Assembly: GCF_900155385.1 (NCBI RefSeq)
Contig: NZ_LT699745.1
Location: 585,619 to 649,618, forward strand
Length of the DNA stretch: 64,000 nt
Source of the DNA: Vreelandella massiliensis
GTDB taxonomy: Bacteria; Pseudomonadota; Gammaproteobacteria; Pseudomonadales; Halomonadaceae
Direction: 5' to 3'
Below are positions 7,674 to 16,429 of the stretch, piece by piece; the stretch's first letter is position 1, and each line of letters begins with the position of its first letter. Under the pieces are notes generated by a model. That model was not told where the DNA came from. It made no database searches and saw only the letters and a program-made list of their open reading frames with translations. The position numbers and the translations under genes are program-made.

Positions 7674-8759
7674 TTAGCGCTCGGGCAGCGATGATGCCTG
7701 TAACCGCTCAAGCATCGCCGTTAAGGCGCTTACCTGCTCGCCCTCGCGGGTATCGTGCAGCGGGCTGAGCTGCCAGGTGCTTTCGGCAAAGCCCCACCAA
7801 TCCCAGCAGCCTTGCGGGTTGGCCAAACTGCTCTCGGCTTGAGGATAGAGCACGATCTGCCGGTGCCGATCGGCCCACGCGTTCAGCCCTGTGTGGCGCA
7901 CGAATGTCTCGCCGATCGCCTCCGCGCTCATTTGGCAACCGTGCAGGGCCACGGTGACACCGCACTCGCCGTCGTCGCAGCCCGCGGGAACGTAGACGTA
8001 ACCGGTATCGGCCAGGCCTTTGGCATCAAACTCCCCTTGGGCGAACGCCAGTAACTCGCCTTCCTCTTCGGGTGAGGCGGCGCTTCGCTCGGGATGGAGC
8101 CAGTCCATCATTTCGCCGGCGATATCTTCATCGCAGGCCAGCACGTGGCTACCCCCGCCCTGGCGGCAACCGCCTAGCGCTTCGGGCGCGGTGCCCGAGT
8201 CGCTGGGTAGGCGTACCGGCCAGCCATGGCCGGTCTCCTCGCTACGCGCCACTTTCAACTGCTCCTCATCGGCGAGCCACTGGCGCCACTGCTCGGCGAG
8301 CAGATCACCGAGCACCGGATCGACCACCTCATCGGCTTCACCGTGCCAGACATAGGCGCGAAGATCGTCGCGAGCGGCGTCACTACCGACTTGACCTTCG
8401 GCGGCGTAGCGCGCCCAACGCGCATCAAGCTCGGCGAGGGAGGGCTCACCGCGGCGGGTCATCATGCATTGATTCAGCGCTAAGCTAAGCGACCCTTGAG
8501 AGCATCCCCAAGGGCCTGCCGCCAGCACCCCCACACCCTTAAAGCGCTCCGGCCAGGCGATGGCCAGCTGCATCGCCATATAGCCACCGGAGGAGACGCC
8601 CACGACGCTGTTCTGGGCCTCGCTGGCACTCAACGCGGGCAAGGTCGCAGGGTCACTCTCGGTATCGGCCATCGCCGCAAGCGGCACACTCAGCCCTGCG
8701 CAGAGCAAAAGCCGAGTCGCCTTAGCGAGTGCAGGAGCAGAGGCGGCAGTCGTTAGCAT
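7674..8759 (-). CDS. Secreted PHB depolymerase-like esterase, type 2 domain order
   Basis: A 361-residue alpha/beta hydrolase with a probable export signal (about 1-31, ending LAAMA). The lipase box GVSSGG (nucleophile Ser56) lies near the N-terminus, while the oxyanion block VALHGCQMSAE and the CWDWWGF motif lie near the C-terminus. That order is typical of type 2 catalytic domains of extracellular polyhydroxybutyrate depolymerases. The catalytic Asp and His probably sit in HGEADEVVD and SHVLACDED. No substrate-binding or linker domain follows, so it may act on oligomers or other esters. It starts 2 bp after the stop of the FKBP gene with no ribosome site of its own, suggesting translational coupling. 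Confidence 0.8.
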   Translation of the reverse strand: MLTTAASAPALAKATRLLLCAGLSVPLAAMADTESDPATLPALSASEAQNSVVGVSSGGYMAMQLAIAWPERFKGVGVLAAGPWGCSQGSLSLALNQCMMTRRGEPSLAELDARWARYAAEGQVGSDAARDDLRAYVWHGEADEVVDPVLGDLLAEQWRQWLADEEQLKVARSEETGHGWPVRLPSDSGTAPEALGGCRQGGGSHVLACDEDIAGEMMDWLHPERSAASPEEEGELLAFAQGEFDAKGLADTGYVYVPAGCDDGECGVTVALHGCQMSAEAIGETFVRHTGLNAWADRHRQIVLYPQAESSLANPQGCWDWWGFAESTWQLSPLHDTREGEQVSALTAMLERLQASSLPER

Positions 8760-8761
8760 GG

Positions 8762-9442
8762 TTATTCGACGTCCAGCAATTCAACGTTAAAGATCAGGAC
8801 TTCATTGGGGCCAATTGGGCCTTGGCCGGACGCGCCGTAAGCCAAGTCGGACGGGATATAGAGCTTCCATACGTCGCCGACGCTCATCAATTGCAGCGCC
8901 TCTTGCCAGCCCTCGATGACCTGATCGACGCGGAAGGTCACCGGCTCGCCGCGCTCGATAGAGCTATCAAAGACGGTGCCGTCAAGCAGCGTGCCTTCGT
9001 AGTGCACTTCAACGCTATCCTTTGGGCCAGGTGTGGCACCATCGCCGGATTCGAGCACTTCGTACTGCAGGCCCGAGTCGGTCACGGTGACGTCGTCGCG
9101 CTCGGCGTTTTCGGCTAAAAAGGTTTCGCCTTCCGCTTTATTGGCTTCGGCAAGCGCTTCTGCTTGCGCTTCGCGCTCCTGCATGGCGCGCTCTTGGAAG
9201 GCGGTCAGGGCGTCGGCGATTTCATCCTCGCTCAAAGCCAGCTCATTGCCGGCAAACACATCGCGCATGCCCTCACTGAAGGCGTCGATATCTAAATCAT
9301 CCACATCGGCCTGCATGCTTTCGCCGAGCGTGACCCCAAGGCTATACGCCAAGCGCTCCTCGTCGGTCTCGGGAGCCGCTGCGGCATACGGGGCGATTAA
9401 AAGCGCGCCAACCAGCGCCGTGGAAGAGAGGAGAGTTTTCAT
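8762..9442 (-). CDS. FKBP-type peptidyl-prolyl isomerase, exported
   Basis: A 226-residue periplasmic foldase of the FkpA/Mip kind: signal peptide (about 1-22, ending APYAAAA), a charged helical dimerisation region (about 25-120) and a C-terminal FKBP domain (about 130-226) with VHYEGTLLDGTVFDSS and LAYGASGQGPIGPNE. It catalyses cis-trans isomerisation of prolyl bonds in exported proteins. The ATG at 9442 is preferred over the TTG one codon upstream and has AAGGG before it. It heads a two-gene unit with the PHB depolymerase-like esterase, which it might help fold (inference). Confidence 0.93.
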   Translation of the reverse strand: MKTLLSSTALVGALLIAPYAAAAPETDEERLAYSLGVTLGESMQADVDDLDIDAFSEGMRDVFAGNELALSEDEIADALTAFQERAMQEREAQAEALAEANKAEGETFLAENAERDDVTVTDSGLQYEVLESGDGATPGPKDSVEVHYEGTLLDGTVFDSSIERGEPVTFRVDQVIEGWQEALQLMSVGDVWKLYIPSDLAYGASGQGPIGPNEVLIFNVELLDVE

Positions 9443-9483
9443 CAATTACCCTTACATCAGAAAAGTGGTCAGATGGAAAGCGT

Positions 9484-9528
9484 AACACCCGCCGCCTTAG
9501 GCTGCATCTACCTAAGAGAGCGGGTGTT
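9484..9528. other. Long imperfect inverted repeat between teaD and the FKBP gene
   Basis: AACACCCGC (9484-9492) pairs with GCGGGTGTT (9520-9528), and inside it CTTAGG (9496-9501) pairs with CCTAAG (9511-9516). A second GGTGTTA (9536-9542) could compete for TAACACC (9483-9489). Neither strand has a good T tract, so it is a poor intrinsic terminator. It may stabilise the 3' end of the tea transcript or form part of the leader of the FKBP mRNA. Confidence 0.5.
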
Positions 9529-9551
9529 GGCCCCAGGTGTTACGACTTGCT

Positions 9552-9995
9552 TTACACCACCATGGTGGGGCAGTGCGCCGCGCCCGCCACGCGCTGACAT
9601 ACGCTACCTAGCAGTAAGTTTTTATCGCCGTTGGTGCCTTGCGCGCCGATCACGATCAGGTCGCACTCGCGCTTACGGGCAAACCGTACAATGGTACGCG
9701 AAGGACGGCCCCCCTTGACGAAAGCGCGCACTCGGGCACTGTCAGCACCCAACTCAACCGCATGCGCCTTGGCATGAACCGCGATCTCGGTGGCGTACTC
9801 TTTTAGGGCGTCGTCGGGCAAATCCAGCTTTTGCGGCCGCACCATCGAAAGCGAGGCTTCCAGCAGACTGTGGTGCTTAAAAACACACAGAAAGTAGATT
9901 TCCGCGCCGGTGAGCAGATGCAGCCCCACCGCTTTCTCCAGCGCTTTCAACGCCCCTTTTGAACCGTCTACCGGGACCAAAATGCGGTTAAACAT
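9552..9995 (-). CDS. teaD: Universal stress protein TeaD, regulator of ectoine uptake
   Basis: A 147-residue single UspA domain with the nucleotide-binding signature GAQG-x9-GS near the C-terminus, so probably of the ATP-binding type. In Halomonas elongata the last gene of the teaABCD operon encodes an ATP-binding Usp that lowers ectoine uptake through TeaABC. The same order and strand are seen here, 28 bp after teaC. That supports the name, although a Usp alone would not be assignable. [22 protein letters not shown] is the usual N-terminal strand and helix. Cytoplasmic. Confidence 0.85.
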   Translation of the reverse strand: MFNRILVPVDGSKGALKALEKAVGLHLLTGAEIYFLCVFKHHSLLEASLSMVRPQKLDLPDDALKEYATEIAVHAKAHAVELGADSARVRAFVKGGRPSRTIVRFARKRECDLIVIGAQGTNGDKNLLLGSVCQRVAGAAHCPTMVV

Positions 9996-10023
9996 GGCTT
10001 ATCTCCTTATGGTGATGAGCGGC

Positions 10024-11307
10024 TTAGCGGAAAGCGACGTCACGCAAGAACAGCGCAATTTGCGGGAACATAATCAGCAGCGCAGCCGCTAAAATCAGCA
10101 TAAAGATAAACGGGGGCGTCCCCTTGATCACTTCCAAGTAGGGGCGCTTGAAAATCGCAATGGCGGTGAAAATATCGCACCCAAACGGCGGTGTGGCCGA
10201 CCCAATCGCGACTTGCAACGTAATCAGGATACCCACCAGCACGGGGTCGAGCCCTGTCGCCTCAATGGCCGGGGTGAAAATCGGTGTCAGTACCAAAATG
10301 ACCACGATCGGGTCGACAAACATGCACGCCACGAAAAAGGCGATACAGATCGCAATCAGCACGCCGGTGGGCCCGGCCTCGTTCACCCCGACGGCTTCCA
10401 GAATCGCTTGAGGAATTTGCGCGAACGAGATAATCCAAGAGAAGCCATTACCGGCGGCGACCAAAATAAAGACCACCGCCGTGATCAAGCCTGTCGACTT
10501 GGCAATGGCATAGATATCGTTCATTTTCAGCGAGCGAAACACCACGAACTCAAGCAGCACGGCATACAGCACACAGGCTGCCGCCGCTTCGGTGGGGCTA
10601 AAAATACCGCCATAAATCCCGCCGACAATAATCACCGGGAAACCCAATGGCCACAGCGCTTGTTGCACTGCTTTGGCGCGCTCCTTCCAAGTCGATTTGG
10701 GCTCGGTGGGCACATTCTTAACAATGGCGTAAGTCACGCAGTACGCCGAGAACATCATCAGAATCAATAACCCAGGACCAATACCGGCGATAAACAGCTC
10801 ACCGATCGAGGTGCCCGAAATAACGCCGTAGATGATCATGCCGATACTCGGCGGGATCAAAAAGGCAATATCGCTGGCGTTAATAATAAGCGCCAAGGTA
10901 AAGGGGTCGGAGTAGCCCGCTTTCAGCATTTTGGGGCGCAGGGGCGAGCCGACCGCCACTACCGTCGCCTGGGTAGAGCCCGAAACCGCGCCAAATAGCG
11001 TACACGAAGCCGCGGTACTGACCGCCAATCCGCCTTTCACGTGGCCGATAAACGACATCACCATCGCGATTAAGCGATTCGCCGACTGACCGCGTGTCAT
11101 GATGTCCGCTGCCAAAATAAACATGGGCACCGCGATCAGCGAGGCGGGGCGAATGCCGGCCATCATCTGCTGGATCAGCGTATCCATCTGGCCCAGCCCG
11201 TTAAACATCATATAAAACCCGATCACTGCTGCGGTGATCAGCGGTATCATCATCGGAAAGCCCAGCAGCAGCAGGCCGATCATGGTTCCTACCATTATGG
11301 TCGTCAT
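10024..11307 (-). CDS. teaC: TRAP transporter large permease TeaC (DctM family)
   Basis: The ion-coupled membrane subunit of a tripartite ATP-independent periplasmic transporter; 427 residues with about 12 hydrophobic segments. The DctM signature regions LFGAVSGSTQATVVAVGSP (about residue 95) and the mirrored IGSATPPFGCDIFTA near the C-terminus are present. It lies 43 bp downstream of teaB and 28 bp upstream of teaD. Assignment to ectoine/hydroxyectoine import follows from the binding-protein gene teaA and the operon order; on its own it is only a DctM protein. Confidence 0.92.
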   Translation of the reverse strand: MTTIMVGTMIGLLLLGFPMMIPLITAAVIGFYMMFNGLGQMDTLIQQMMAGIRPASLIAVPMFILAADIMTRGQSANRLIAMVMSFIGHVKGGLAVSTAASCTLFGAVSGSTQATVVAVGSPLRPKMLKAGYSDPFTLALIINASDIAFLIPPSIGMIIYGVISGTSIGELFIAGIGPGLLILMMFSAYCVTYAIVKNVPTEPKSTWKERAKAVQQALWPLGFPVIIVGGIYGGIFSPTEAAAACVLYAVLLEFVVFRSLKMNDIYAIAKSTGLITAVVFILVAAGNGFSWIISFAQIPQAILEAVGVNEAGPTGVLIAICIAFFVACMFVDPIVVILVLTPIFTPAIEATGLDPVLVGILITLQVAIGSATPPFGCDIFTAIAIFKRPYLEVIKGTPPFIFMLILAAALLIMFPQIALFLRDVAFR

Positions 11308-11350
11308 AGCCGTTCCCCTAAGGTGTCAAACCCTGCGTCAAAGCCCTGCA

Positions 11351-11929
11351 TCAGACTTCGGTTTCCGTGTCTTTATACCCATCAAGCGTGGTGGTCGAGA
11401 GATAGACATCCCGTGATGTGACGTTCTTGACCGCGGTGAGCAGATACTGAATCCCGGTAATAAATAACCCTAGCGGCGCCCAGACATAGATGAACCAAAT
11501 TGGCAGCTGCAAGGCGGGCAGTACACGCCCTCGTCCATGCAAATCAAGGATATAAATAACTGAGTAGTAACAGAGGAAAAACATTACCGCGGCGGTAAAT
11601 AGCGCGATAAAAATCATCAATACTTTGCGCCCACCCGCCGGCAGCGCATCGTAAATCGCGGACATTCGAATGTGGCGCCCGTGACGCGCGGCATAGCCCA
11701 CGCCGGCAAAGGTGATCATGATGATCAAAATGCGGTTCAATTCTCCCGAAAACATGATGCTGTTACCGAAAATGAAGCGCGCTATCACGTTGGTGACCGT
11801 ATTAAGCGCCATCAACAGCACGCCCAACGCTAAAATCACCGCCTCAAGCTTGCTGATAAAGGTATCAATGATCCCGAGAAACCCCGGCAAACCGGAGCGA
11901 TAATACTTTTCGGATGCTTCATCAGACAT
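11351..11929 (-). CDS. teaB: TRAP transporter small permease TeaB (DctQ family)
   Basis: The 192-residue small membrane subunit of the ectoine TRAP transporter, with four hydrophobic segments and the DctQ feature [18 protein letters not shown]. The ATG at 11929 is chosen because it has AAGGAGT just upstream; an in-frame ATG 16 codons earlier lacks this and would add a basic, unlikely tail. It lies between teaA and teaC. An intrinsic terminator stands between teaA and this gene, so it is probably made at lower level than the binding protein. Confidence 0.9.
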   Translation of the reverse strand: MSDEASEKYYRSGLPGFLGIIDTFISKLEAVILALGVLLMALNTVTNVIARFIFGNSIMFSGELNRILIIMITFAGVGYAARHGRHIRMSAIYDALPAGGRKVLMIFIALFTAAVMFFLCYYSVIYILDLHGRGRVLPALQLPIWFIYVWAPLGLFITGIQYLLTAVKNVTSRDVYLSTTTLDGYKDTETEV

Positions 11930-12015
11930 CGCCGGACTCCTTCTTTTACGCCCTGGTTTTTCTAGCCCGAAAGCCAAACTTTTGCTATCCGCTTAAAAAT
12001 CCAACCTGCTGAGGA

Positions 12016-12045
12016 CTAAAAAAGGGGCAGCGCATGCTGCCCCTT
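12016..12045 (-). terminator. Intercistronic terminator between teaA and teaB
   Basis: On the minus strand GGGGCAGC-ATGC-GCTGCCCC (arms 12043-12036 and 12031-12024) is followed by TTTTTT. It sits after the binding-protein gene and before the permease genes, the arrangement expected for partial termination that raises TeaA above TeaB and TeaC. Confidence 0.85.
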
Positions 12046-12156
12046 AGCGGTTATCGCGGGCACTGTATCGCTACATCGACTGTACTAAACAGAGGGCGGA
12101 AACAGTGCGCTACGAACACGGAGCCTACTCCGTTTGGACATTCATCGTGTCAGCGA

Positions 12157-13209
12157 TTAATCGTTATCGCTCTGCACCTCTGCAAGGTCTTCCTTGAACT
12201 GGTTCAGCAGCTCTTCACCGCGCTCACCGGTCATCTCGATAAAGGCTTGCTCAACCTGCGGTGCCCGCTCGCGGAACGCCTGGATCTCTTCTTCGCTTAG
12301 GCGATTGACCGTGACTTCATCGGAGGCTTCCTGAATCTTGGCCAGCGACTCATCGGCGAGGCCTTGAATGTGCTCGATGGTGTGGTCATACGCCACTTCG
12401 GAGGCGGCTTGAACCAGCGCCTGATCTTCTTCAGACAGCCCCTCGTAGAAATCCTGGTTGGCCATCATGGCGGTAGTGAACCAGCCGTGACCGGTAAAGG
12501 TCAGGTGCGGCGACACTTCATACAAACCACCAGACTCGATCCAAAAAATGGGGTTCTCTTGGCCGTCGAGAATGCCGGTCTGCAAACCACCGTAAACCTC
12601 ACCCCAGGGCAGCGGCGTGGGCGTCGCGCCAAAGGCATCGTAGGTTTCCGATAGCAGCGGGTTGGTCATCACGCGGATCTTCTTGTTGTTGAGATCCTCC
12701 GGCGAGCTAATGGGCTCGTCGGTGGTGACCACCATTTCGCCTTCCGGATACATCTTGAGAAGCTCAAGCCCCTGCTCAGCGTAGAGCTTGGGGAACATAT
12801 CATTGATGGCTTCACTCTCGTCGAAGAACTCAAGCACGGTCTCTTCGTCGGTGGGCAGCAGGTAGGGAATGAAGAAAATTTGCGCTTCGGGAATCAACGA
12901 CCCCGTAAAGCCAGGCGACTGGTTCACAAACTGCAGAATACCGTTTTGCGTCTGCTCCATGATGTCGTCGGATTCACCCAGCTCACCGAAGCGGTAAACC
13001 TGAACGGTGTGATCGGAGTTGTCTTCAATATACTCCTTGAAGGCATAGGCGAAGACGTCTTGCACATCACCTTCATACTCTTCGTGAGCGTAACGCCAGT
13101 TATCGGCCGAGGCCGCACCGGACAGCCCTAGCAGTAGCGCACTAACGCTGGCGGTAGTGAGAAGCTTGGTAGAGAGAAGCTTGGGAGAAACAGACTTGCT
13201 TGCCTTCAT
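12157..13209 (-). CDS. teaA: Ectoine-binding TRAP solute receptor TeaA
   Basis: A 350-residue periplasmic DctP-family binding protein with a cleavable signal peptide (about 1-35, ending GAASA) followed by DNWRYAHEEYEGDVQDVFA. From memory the mature sequence is very close to TeaA of Halomonas elongata, the high-affinity receptor for ectoine and hydroxyectoine (for example HTVQVYRFGELGESDDIM, PTPLPWGEVYGGLQTG, GQENPIFWIESGGL). With teaBCD it imports ectoine as an osmoprotectant and recovers leaked solute. A GAGGAAT ribosome site precedes the ATG. It is the first gene of the operon. No convincing sigma-70 promoter was found in the 164-bp gap upstream. Confidence 0.95.
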   Translation of the reverse strand: MKASKSVSPKLLSTKLLTTASVSALLLGLSGAASADNWRYAHEEYEGDVQDVFAYAFKEYIEDNSDHTVQVYRFGELGESDDIMEQTQNGILQFVNQSPGFTGSLIPEAQIFFIPYLLPTDEETVLEFFDESEAINDMFPKLYAEQGLELLKMYPEGEMVVTTDEPISSPEDLNNKKIRVMTNPLLSETYDAFGATPTPLPWGEVYGGLQTGILDGQENPIFWIESGGLYEVSPHLTFTGHGWFTTAMMANQDFYEGLSEEDQALVQAASEVAYDHTIEHIQGLADESLAKIQEASDEVTVNRLSEEEIQAFRERAPQVEQAFIEMTGERGEELLNQFKEDLAEVQSDND

Positions 13210-13373
13210 GCGTTATTCCTCTTGCAGTGGTAAGCGCTGAACATAGGCTCAGAACCTGCTCAGACCTTTGCATCTGCTGACATCAAGCAACGCTCGCCGG
13301 GAGGCACTACCGCCGCCACTAGATGTCATCAGACGCGCCATTAAGGTCATTTAAGAAGCAGTTAAAATTCAGG

Positions 13374-13946
13374 CTAGCGCGCCGGGATGAAGCGGTCAAG
13401 CTGGCCACCCAACACTTCCCAGGCATTTTCCACCCTCGGACTCGGAGCACAGCCGCTACCACTAAATGGGTGAAAATTCGGCGAAAAAAGCTGTAATTGC
13501 AGCCAATGCGCACGTTTAGAAGGCTCTCGTGTCGTTTCTTTTGGGTCTGTACGCGTATTTTCAGGCACGAGAGTCCACTGCTGCCAGCGTTGAAGGTTTT
13601 CACGCTCGGCGAGCAGTTCGGCCCGCTTGATGGTCGCGCGTAGCTCAGCCACGCCTTCGCTGGCTTGCGCCGCGCCTTTCAATTCGCGACGCAGCTGGCG
13701 CAAAACACCGGTAATCTCCTGCTGCCAGCGAACTCGCGTTCGCCGCTCCAACACCAGCGCCGCGTGCTCGGCTTTGCGCCCATGGTGAAAGAGCCAGGCA
13801 TGCAACAGCAGCTCGCACACATCGACCTTTGCTTCGTCTTGCAGACACAGACACGCATGCTCAACGCCAGGTCGCGTATAGAAATCGAGGGCAAAATCCC
13901 ACAGCGGATTCTGCTTGAGGGCGGTCAATCGGGTAGAATCGCGCAT
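13374..13946 (-). CDS. TIGR02444 family protein, function unknown
   Basis: A 190-residue cytoplasmic protein matching the gammaproteobacterial TIGR02444 family: NPLWDFALDFYTRPGVEHACLCLQDE at the N-terminus, then DVCELLLHAWLFHHGR. No function is known. Family members usually sit beside an ABC-F ATPase gene of the YheS kind, as here: the two start codons are only 30 bp apart on opposite strands and must share a short divergent promoter region. ATG 13946 is preferred to the GTG one codon upstream. The last about 55 residues are less conserved. Confidence 0.78.
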   Translation of the reverse strand: MRDSTRLTALKQNPLWDFALDFYTRPGVEHACLCLQDEAKVDVCELLLHAWLFHHGRKAEHAALVLERRTRVRWQQEITGVLRQLRRELKGAAQASEGVAELRATIKRAELLAERENLQRWQQWTLVPENTRTDPKETTREPSKRAHWLQLQLFSPNFHPFSGSGCAPSPRVENAWEVLGGQLDRFIPAR

Positions 13947-13976
13947 CACAGCCCACCTTTACGCTCAGGAGCACGC

Positions 13977-15935
13977 ATGATCGCACTGCGCCAAGTCGCC
14001 CTGCAACGCGGCACGCAAACCCTGCTGGAAAACGCCGACCTCACCCTGCACAGCGGCGTCAAAGCCGGCATCATCGGTGCCAACGGCGCAGGTAAGTCGA
14101 GCCTGTTTAAACTCCTGCTAGGCGAGCTAGGCGTCGATCAAGGCGAGATTGAGATGAGCGGCGGCCAGCGCATTGCGCATATGGCGCAAGAGATCGATGC
14201 CCTCGACCGGGCGATTATTGACTACGTGCTTGATGGCGATCACACACTGCGCCAGGCCGAGGCGGACCTTGCCGCAGCCCAAGCCTCGGGCAATGCCCAC
14301 CGCGAGGCCGAGCTGCATGGGCTGATCGAAACCCTAGACGGCTACCGGGCGCGCTCACGCGCCGCGCAGCTGCTGGTGGGGCTAGGCTTTGTGCAAGCAG
14401 ACCTAACGCGGCCGTTGTCGGCGTTTTCCGGCGGTTGGCGGATGCGCGTCAACCTCGCCCGCACGCTGTTCACGCCGTCCGACCTACTGCTCCTGGACGA
14501 GCCCACTAACCACTTGGATCTGGATGCGCTGCTGTGGCTGGAGCAGTGGCTTACCCGCTACCCCGGCACGCTGCTGTTGATCTCCCACGATCGCGATTTT
14601 CTCGACGCCGTGTGCGACCACATCGTGCACATGCACCACAAAACGGTGGAACTCTACCGCGGCAACTACTCGCGCTTTGAGCGCACCCGCGCGGAGAAAC
14701 TCGCCCTGCAGCAGGCCGAAGCCGCTAAACAGCAGGCCCGCCGCGAAGAGATCGAGCGCTTCATCGCCCGCTTCAAAGCCAAGGCGACCAAGGCCAAGCA
14801 GGCCCAGAGCCGGGTGAAGATGCTAGAGCGCATGGAGGAGATCGCCGTGGCCCACGTCGATTCGCCGTTTCACTTCACCCTGCCGGCGGCGGATAGAACC
14901 TCGCATCCGCTTCTCGTACTCGATCAAGCAACGCTGGGTTACCGGGGCGAAAACGGCGACAGCGTGCAGCTGGATCACGTTAACATCACGCTGCTCCCCG
15001 AACAGCGTATCGGGCTTCTCGGCCCCAACGGCGCGGGCAAATCGACGCTGATTAAATCGCTGATCGGGGAATTGCCGCTCCTGGCCGGCAAGCGCGTGCC
15101 CGGTGAGCATCTTGCGGTCGGCTATTTTGCCCAGCATCAGCTTGAAGGCCTGGATATCACCACCACGCCTTTCGTCCACGTACAGCGGCTCTCCCCCACC
15201 GCCAGCGACCAGGAGATCCGTAACTTTCTCGGCGGCTTTGGTTTTAAGGGCGACGATGCGTTTGGCGAGGTGGCAACGTTTTCCGGCGGCGAAAAAGCCC
15301 GCCTGGCGCTCGCCCTGGTGGCGTGGCAAAAGCCCAACCTGCTGCTGCTCGACGAGCCCACCAACCACTTGGATTTAGAAATGCGCGAGGCGCTGACCGA
15401 GGCGCTCGCCAGCTTCGAAGGCACGGTGATTTTGGTCTCCCACGACCGCCACCTGTTACGCGCCACGGTGGATGAGTTTTGGCGCGTGGCGGATCACCGC
15501 GTCGAGCCCTTTGACGGCGACCTGGAGGACTACCGCCACTGGCTTAAGGAGCGCCTGGAGGCCGAGCGGCGCGATACTCGCAGCGAAAAAAGCGAGCGCC
15601 AGGGCGCGCAGCAAAACGACGATAGCCGCGAAGCGCGCAAAGCCGCACGCCAGGCCGCGGCTAAAATGCGCGAGCGGCTTCGCCCGCTGAAAAAACAGCG
15701 CGATCAGGCAGAAAAAGCCATGGAGCGCGAACAAACGGCCCTGGCCGAGGTGGAAGAGGTGCTCGCCGACCCTGAACTCTACACCGACGCGTCGCGAAAA
15801 ACCGAGTTAACCAAAGCGCTTGCCCGCCAAGCCGAGATCAAATCGCGCCTTGACGCCGCCGAAGCGCAGTGGCTCGGCGCCGAAGAGGAGCTGGAAGCGA
15901 TGGAAGCCGAGTTGCTGGCCAGTGAAAACGCTTAG
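13977..15935 (+). CDS. ABC-F family ATPase, YheS-like
   Basis: A 652-residue soluble protein with two ABC domains in tandem and no membrane part, the layout of ABC-F translation factors. The first Walker A is GANGAGKS (34-41), its signature SAFSGGWRMR and Walker B LLLLDEPTNHLD. The second set is GPNGAGKST, TFSGGEKARL and LLLLDEPTNHLD. The linker between them is rich in Lys, Arg and Gln (EEIERFIARFKAKATKAKQ), and a C-terminal charged coiled coil (about 530-650) follows. Such proteins bind the ribosomal E site; the YheS branch is poorly characterised. ATG 13977 has CAGGAGC upstream. Longer in-frame extensions overlap the opposite gene and are rejected. Confidence 0.92.
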   Translation: MIALRQVALQRGTQTLLENADLTLHSGVKAGIIGANGAGKSSLFKLLLGELGVDQGEIEMSGGQRIAHMAQEIDALDRAIIDYVLDGDHTLRQAEADLAAAQASGNAHREAELHGLIETLDGYRARSRAAQLLVGLGFVQADLTRPLSAFSGGWRMRVNLARTLFTPSDLLLLDEPTNHLDLDALLWLEQWLTRYPGTLLLISHDRDFLDAVCDHIVHMHHKTVELYRGNYSRFERTRAEKLALQQAEAAKQQARREEIERFIARFKAKATKAKQAQSRVKMLERMEEIAVAHVDSPFHFTLPAADRTSHPLLVLDQATLGYRGENGDSVQLDHVNITLLPEQRIGLLGPNGAGKSTLIKSLIGELPLLAGKRVPGEHLAVGYFAQHQLEGLDITTTPFVHVQRLSPTASDQEIRNFLGGFGFKGDDAFGEVATFSGGEKARLALALVAWQKPNLLLLDEPTNHLDLEMREALTEALASFEGTVILVSHDRHLLRATVDEFWRVADHRVEPFDGDLEDYRHWLKERLEAERRDTRSEKSERQGAQQNDDSREARKAARQAAAKMRERLRPLKKQRDQAEKAMEREQTALAEVEEVLADPELYTDASRKTELTKALARQAEIKSRLDAAEAQWLGAEEELEAMEAELLASENA

Positions 15936-15943
15936 GAGCCCGT

Positions 15944-16381
15944 TCACGTTTCCAGCAAAAACGTCACTGGGCCGTCGTTGATCAGCGATACCTGCATGTT
16001 GGCGCCAAACTCGCCGGTGGCGATGGGGATATCACTTTGACGCGCTTGCTTAACGAGGTAGTGGAACAACCGCTCGCCTTCGGCGGGCGGCGCGGCGCTG
16101 GAAAAACTGGGCCGCAGCCCTTTTTGCGTATCGGCCGCCAGGGTGAACTGCGACACCAGTAGCAAACCGCCCCCGGCCTGCTGCACATTGAGGTTCATCT
16201 TGCCCTCCGCGTCGCTGAAAACGCGGTAATGCAAGAGTTTTTGCAGCAGTTTATCGGCGTGGGCCTCGCTGTCGCCCTTTTCTACGCCCACAAGCGCAAG
16301 TAAGCCGTGCTCAATGGCACCCACGGTCTGCGCCTCAACCTCGACGCTCGCGCGGCTTACCCGCTGAATCAGTGCCTTCAT
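15944..16381 (-). CDS. dtd: D-aminoacyl-tRNA deacylase
   Basis: Removes D-amino acids (and glycine from tRNA-Ala) mischarged onto tRNA. The 145 residues are the standard length, beginning [15 protein letters not shown], with the active-site motif [17 protein letters not shown] and the second conserved motif GPVTFLLET at the very C-terminus. Convergent with the ABC-F gene (8-bp gap). It starts 48 bp after the chalcone-isomerase-like gene and may be co-transcribed with it. Confidence 0.96.
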   Translation of the reverse strand: MKALIQRVSRASVEVEAQTVGAIEHGLLALVGVEKGDSEAHADKLLQKLLHYRVFSDAEGKMNLNVQQAGGGLLLVSQFTLAADTQKGLRPSFSSAAPPAEGERLFHYLVKQARQSDIPIATGEFGANMQVSLINDGPVTFLLET

Positions 16382-16429
16382 CCCTTACTCCTTGCCCGCT
16401 TCGTTTTCCCTGACTGACTCTTCCCCGGC

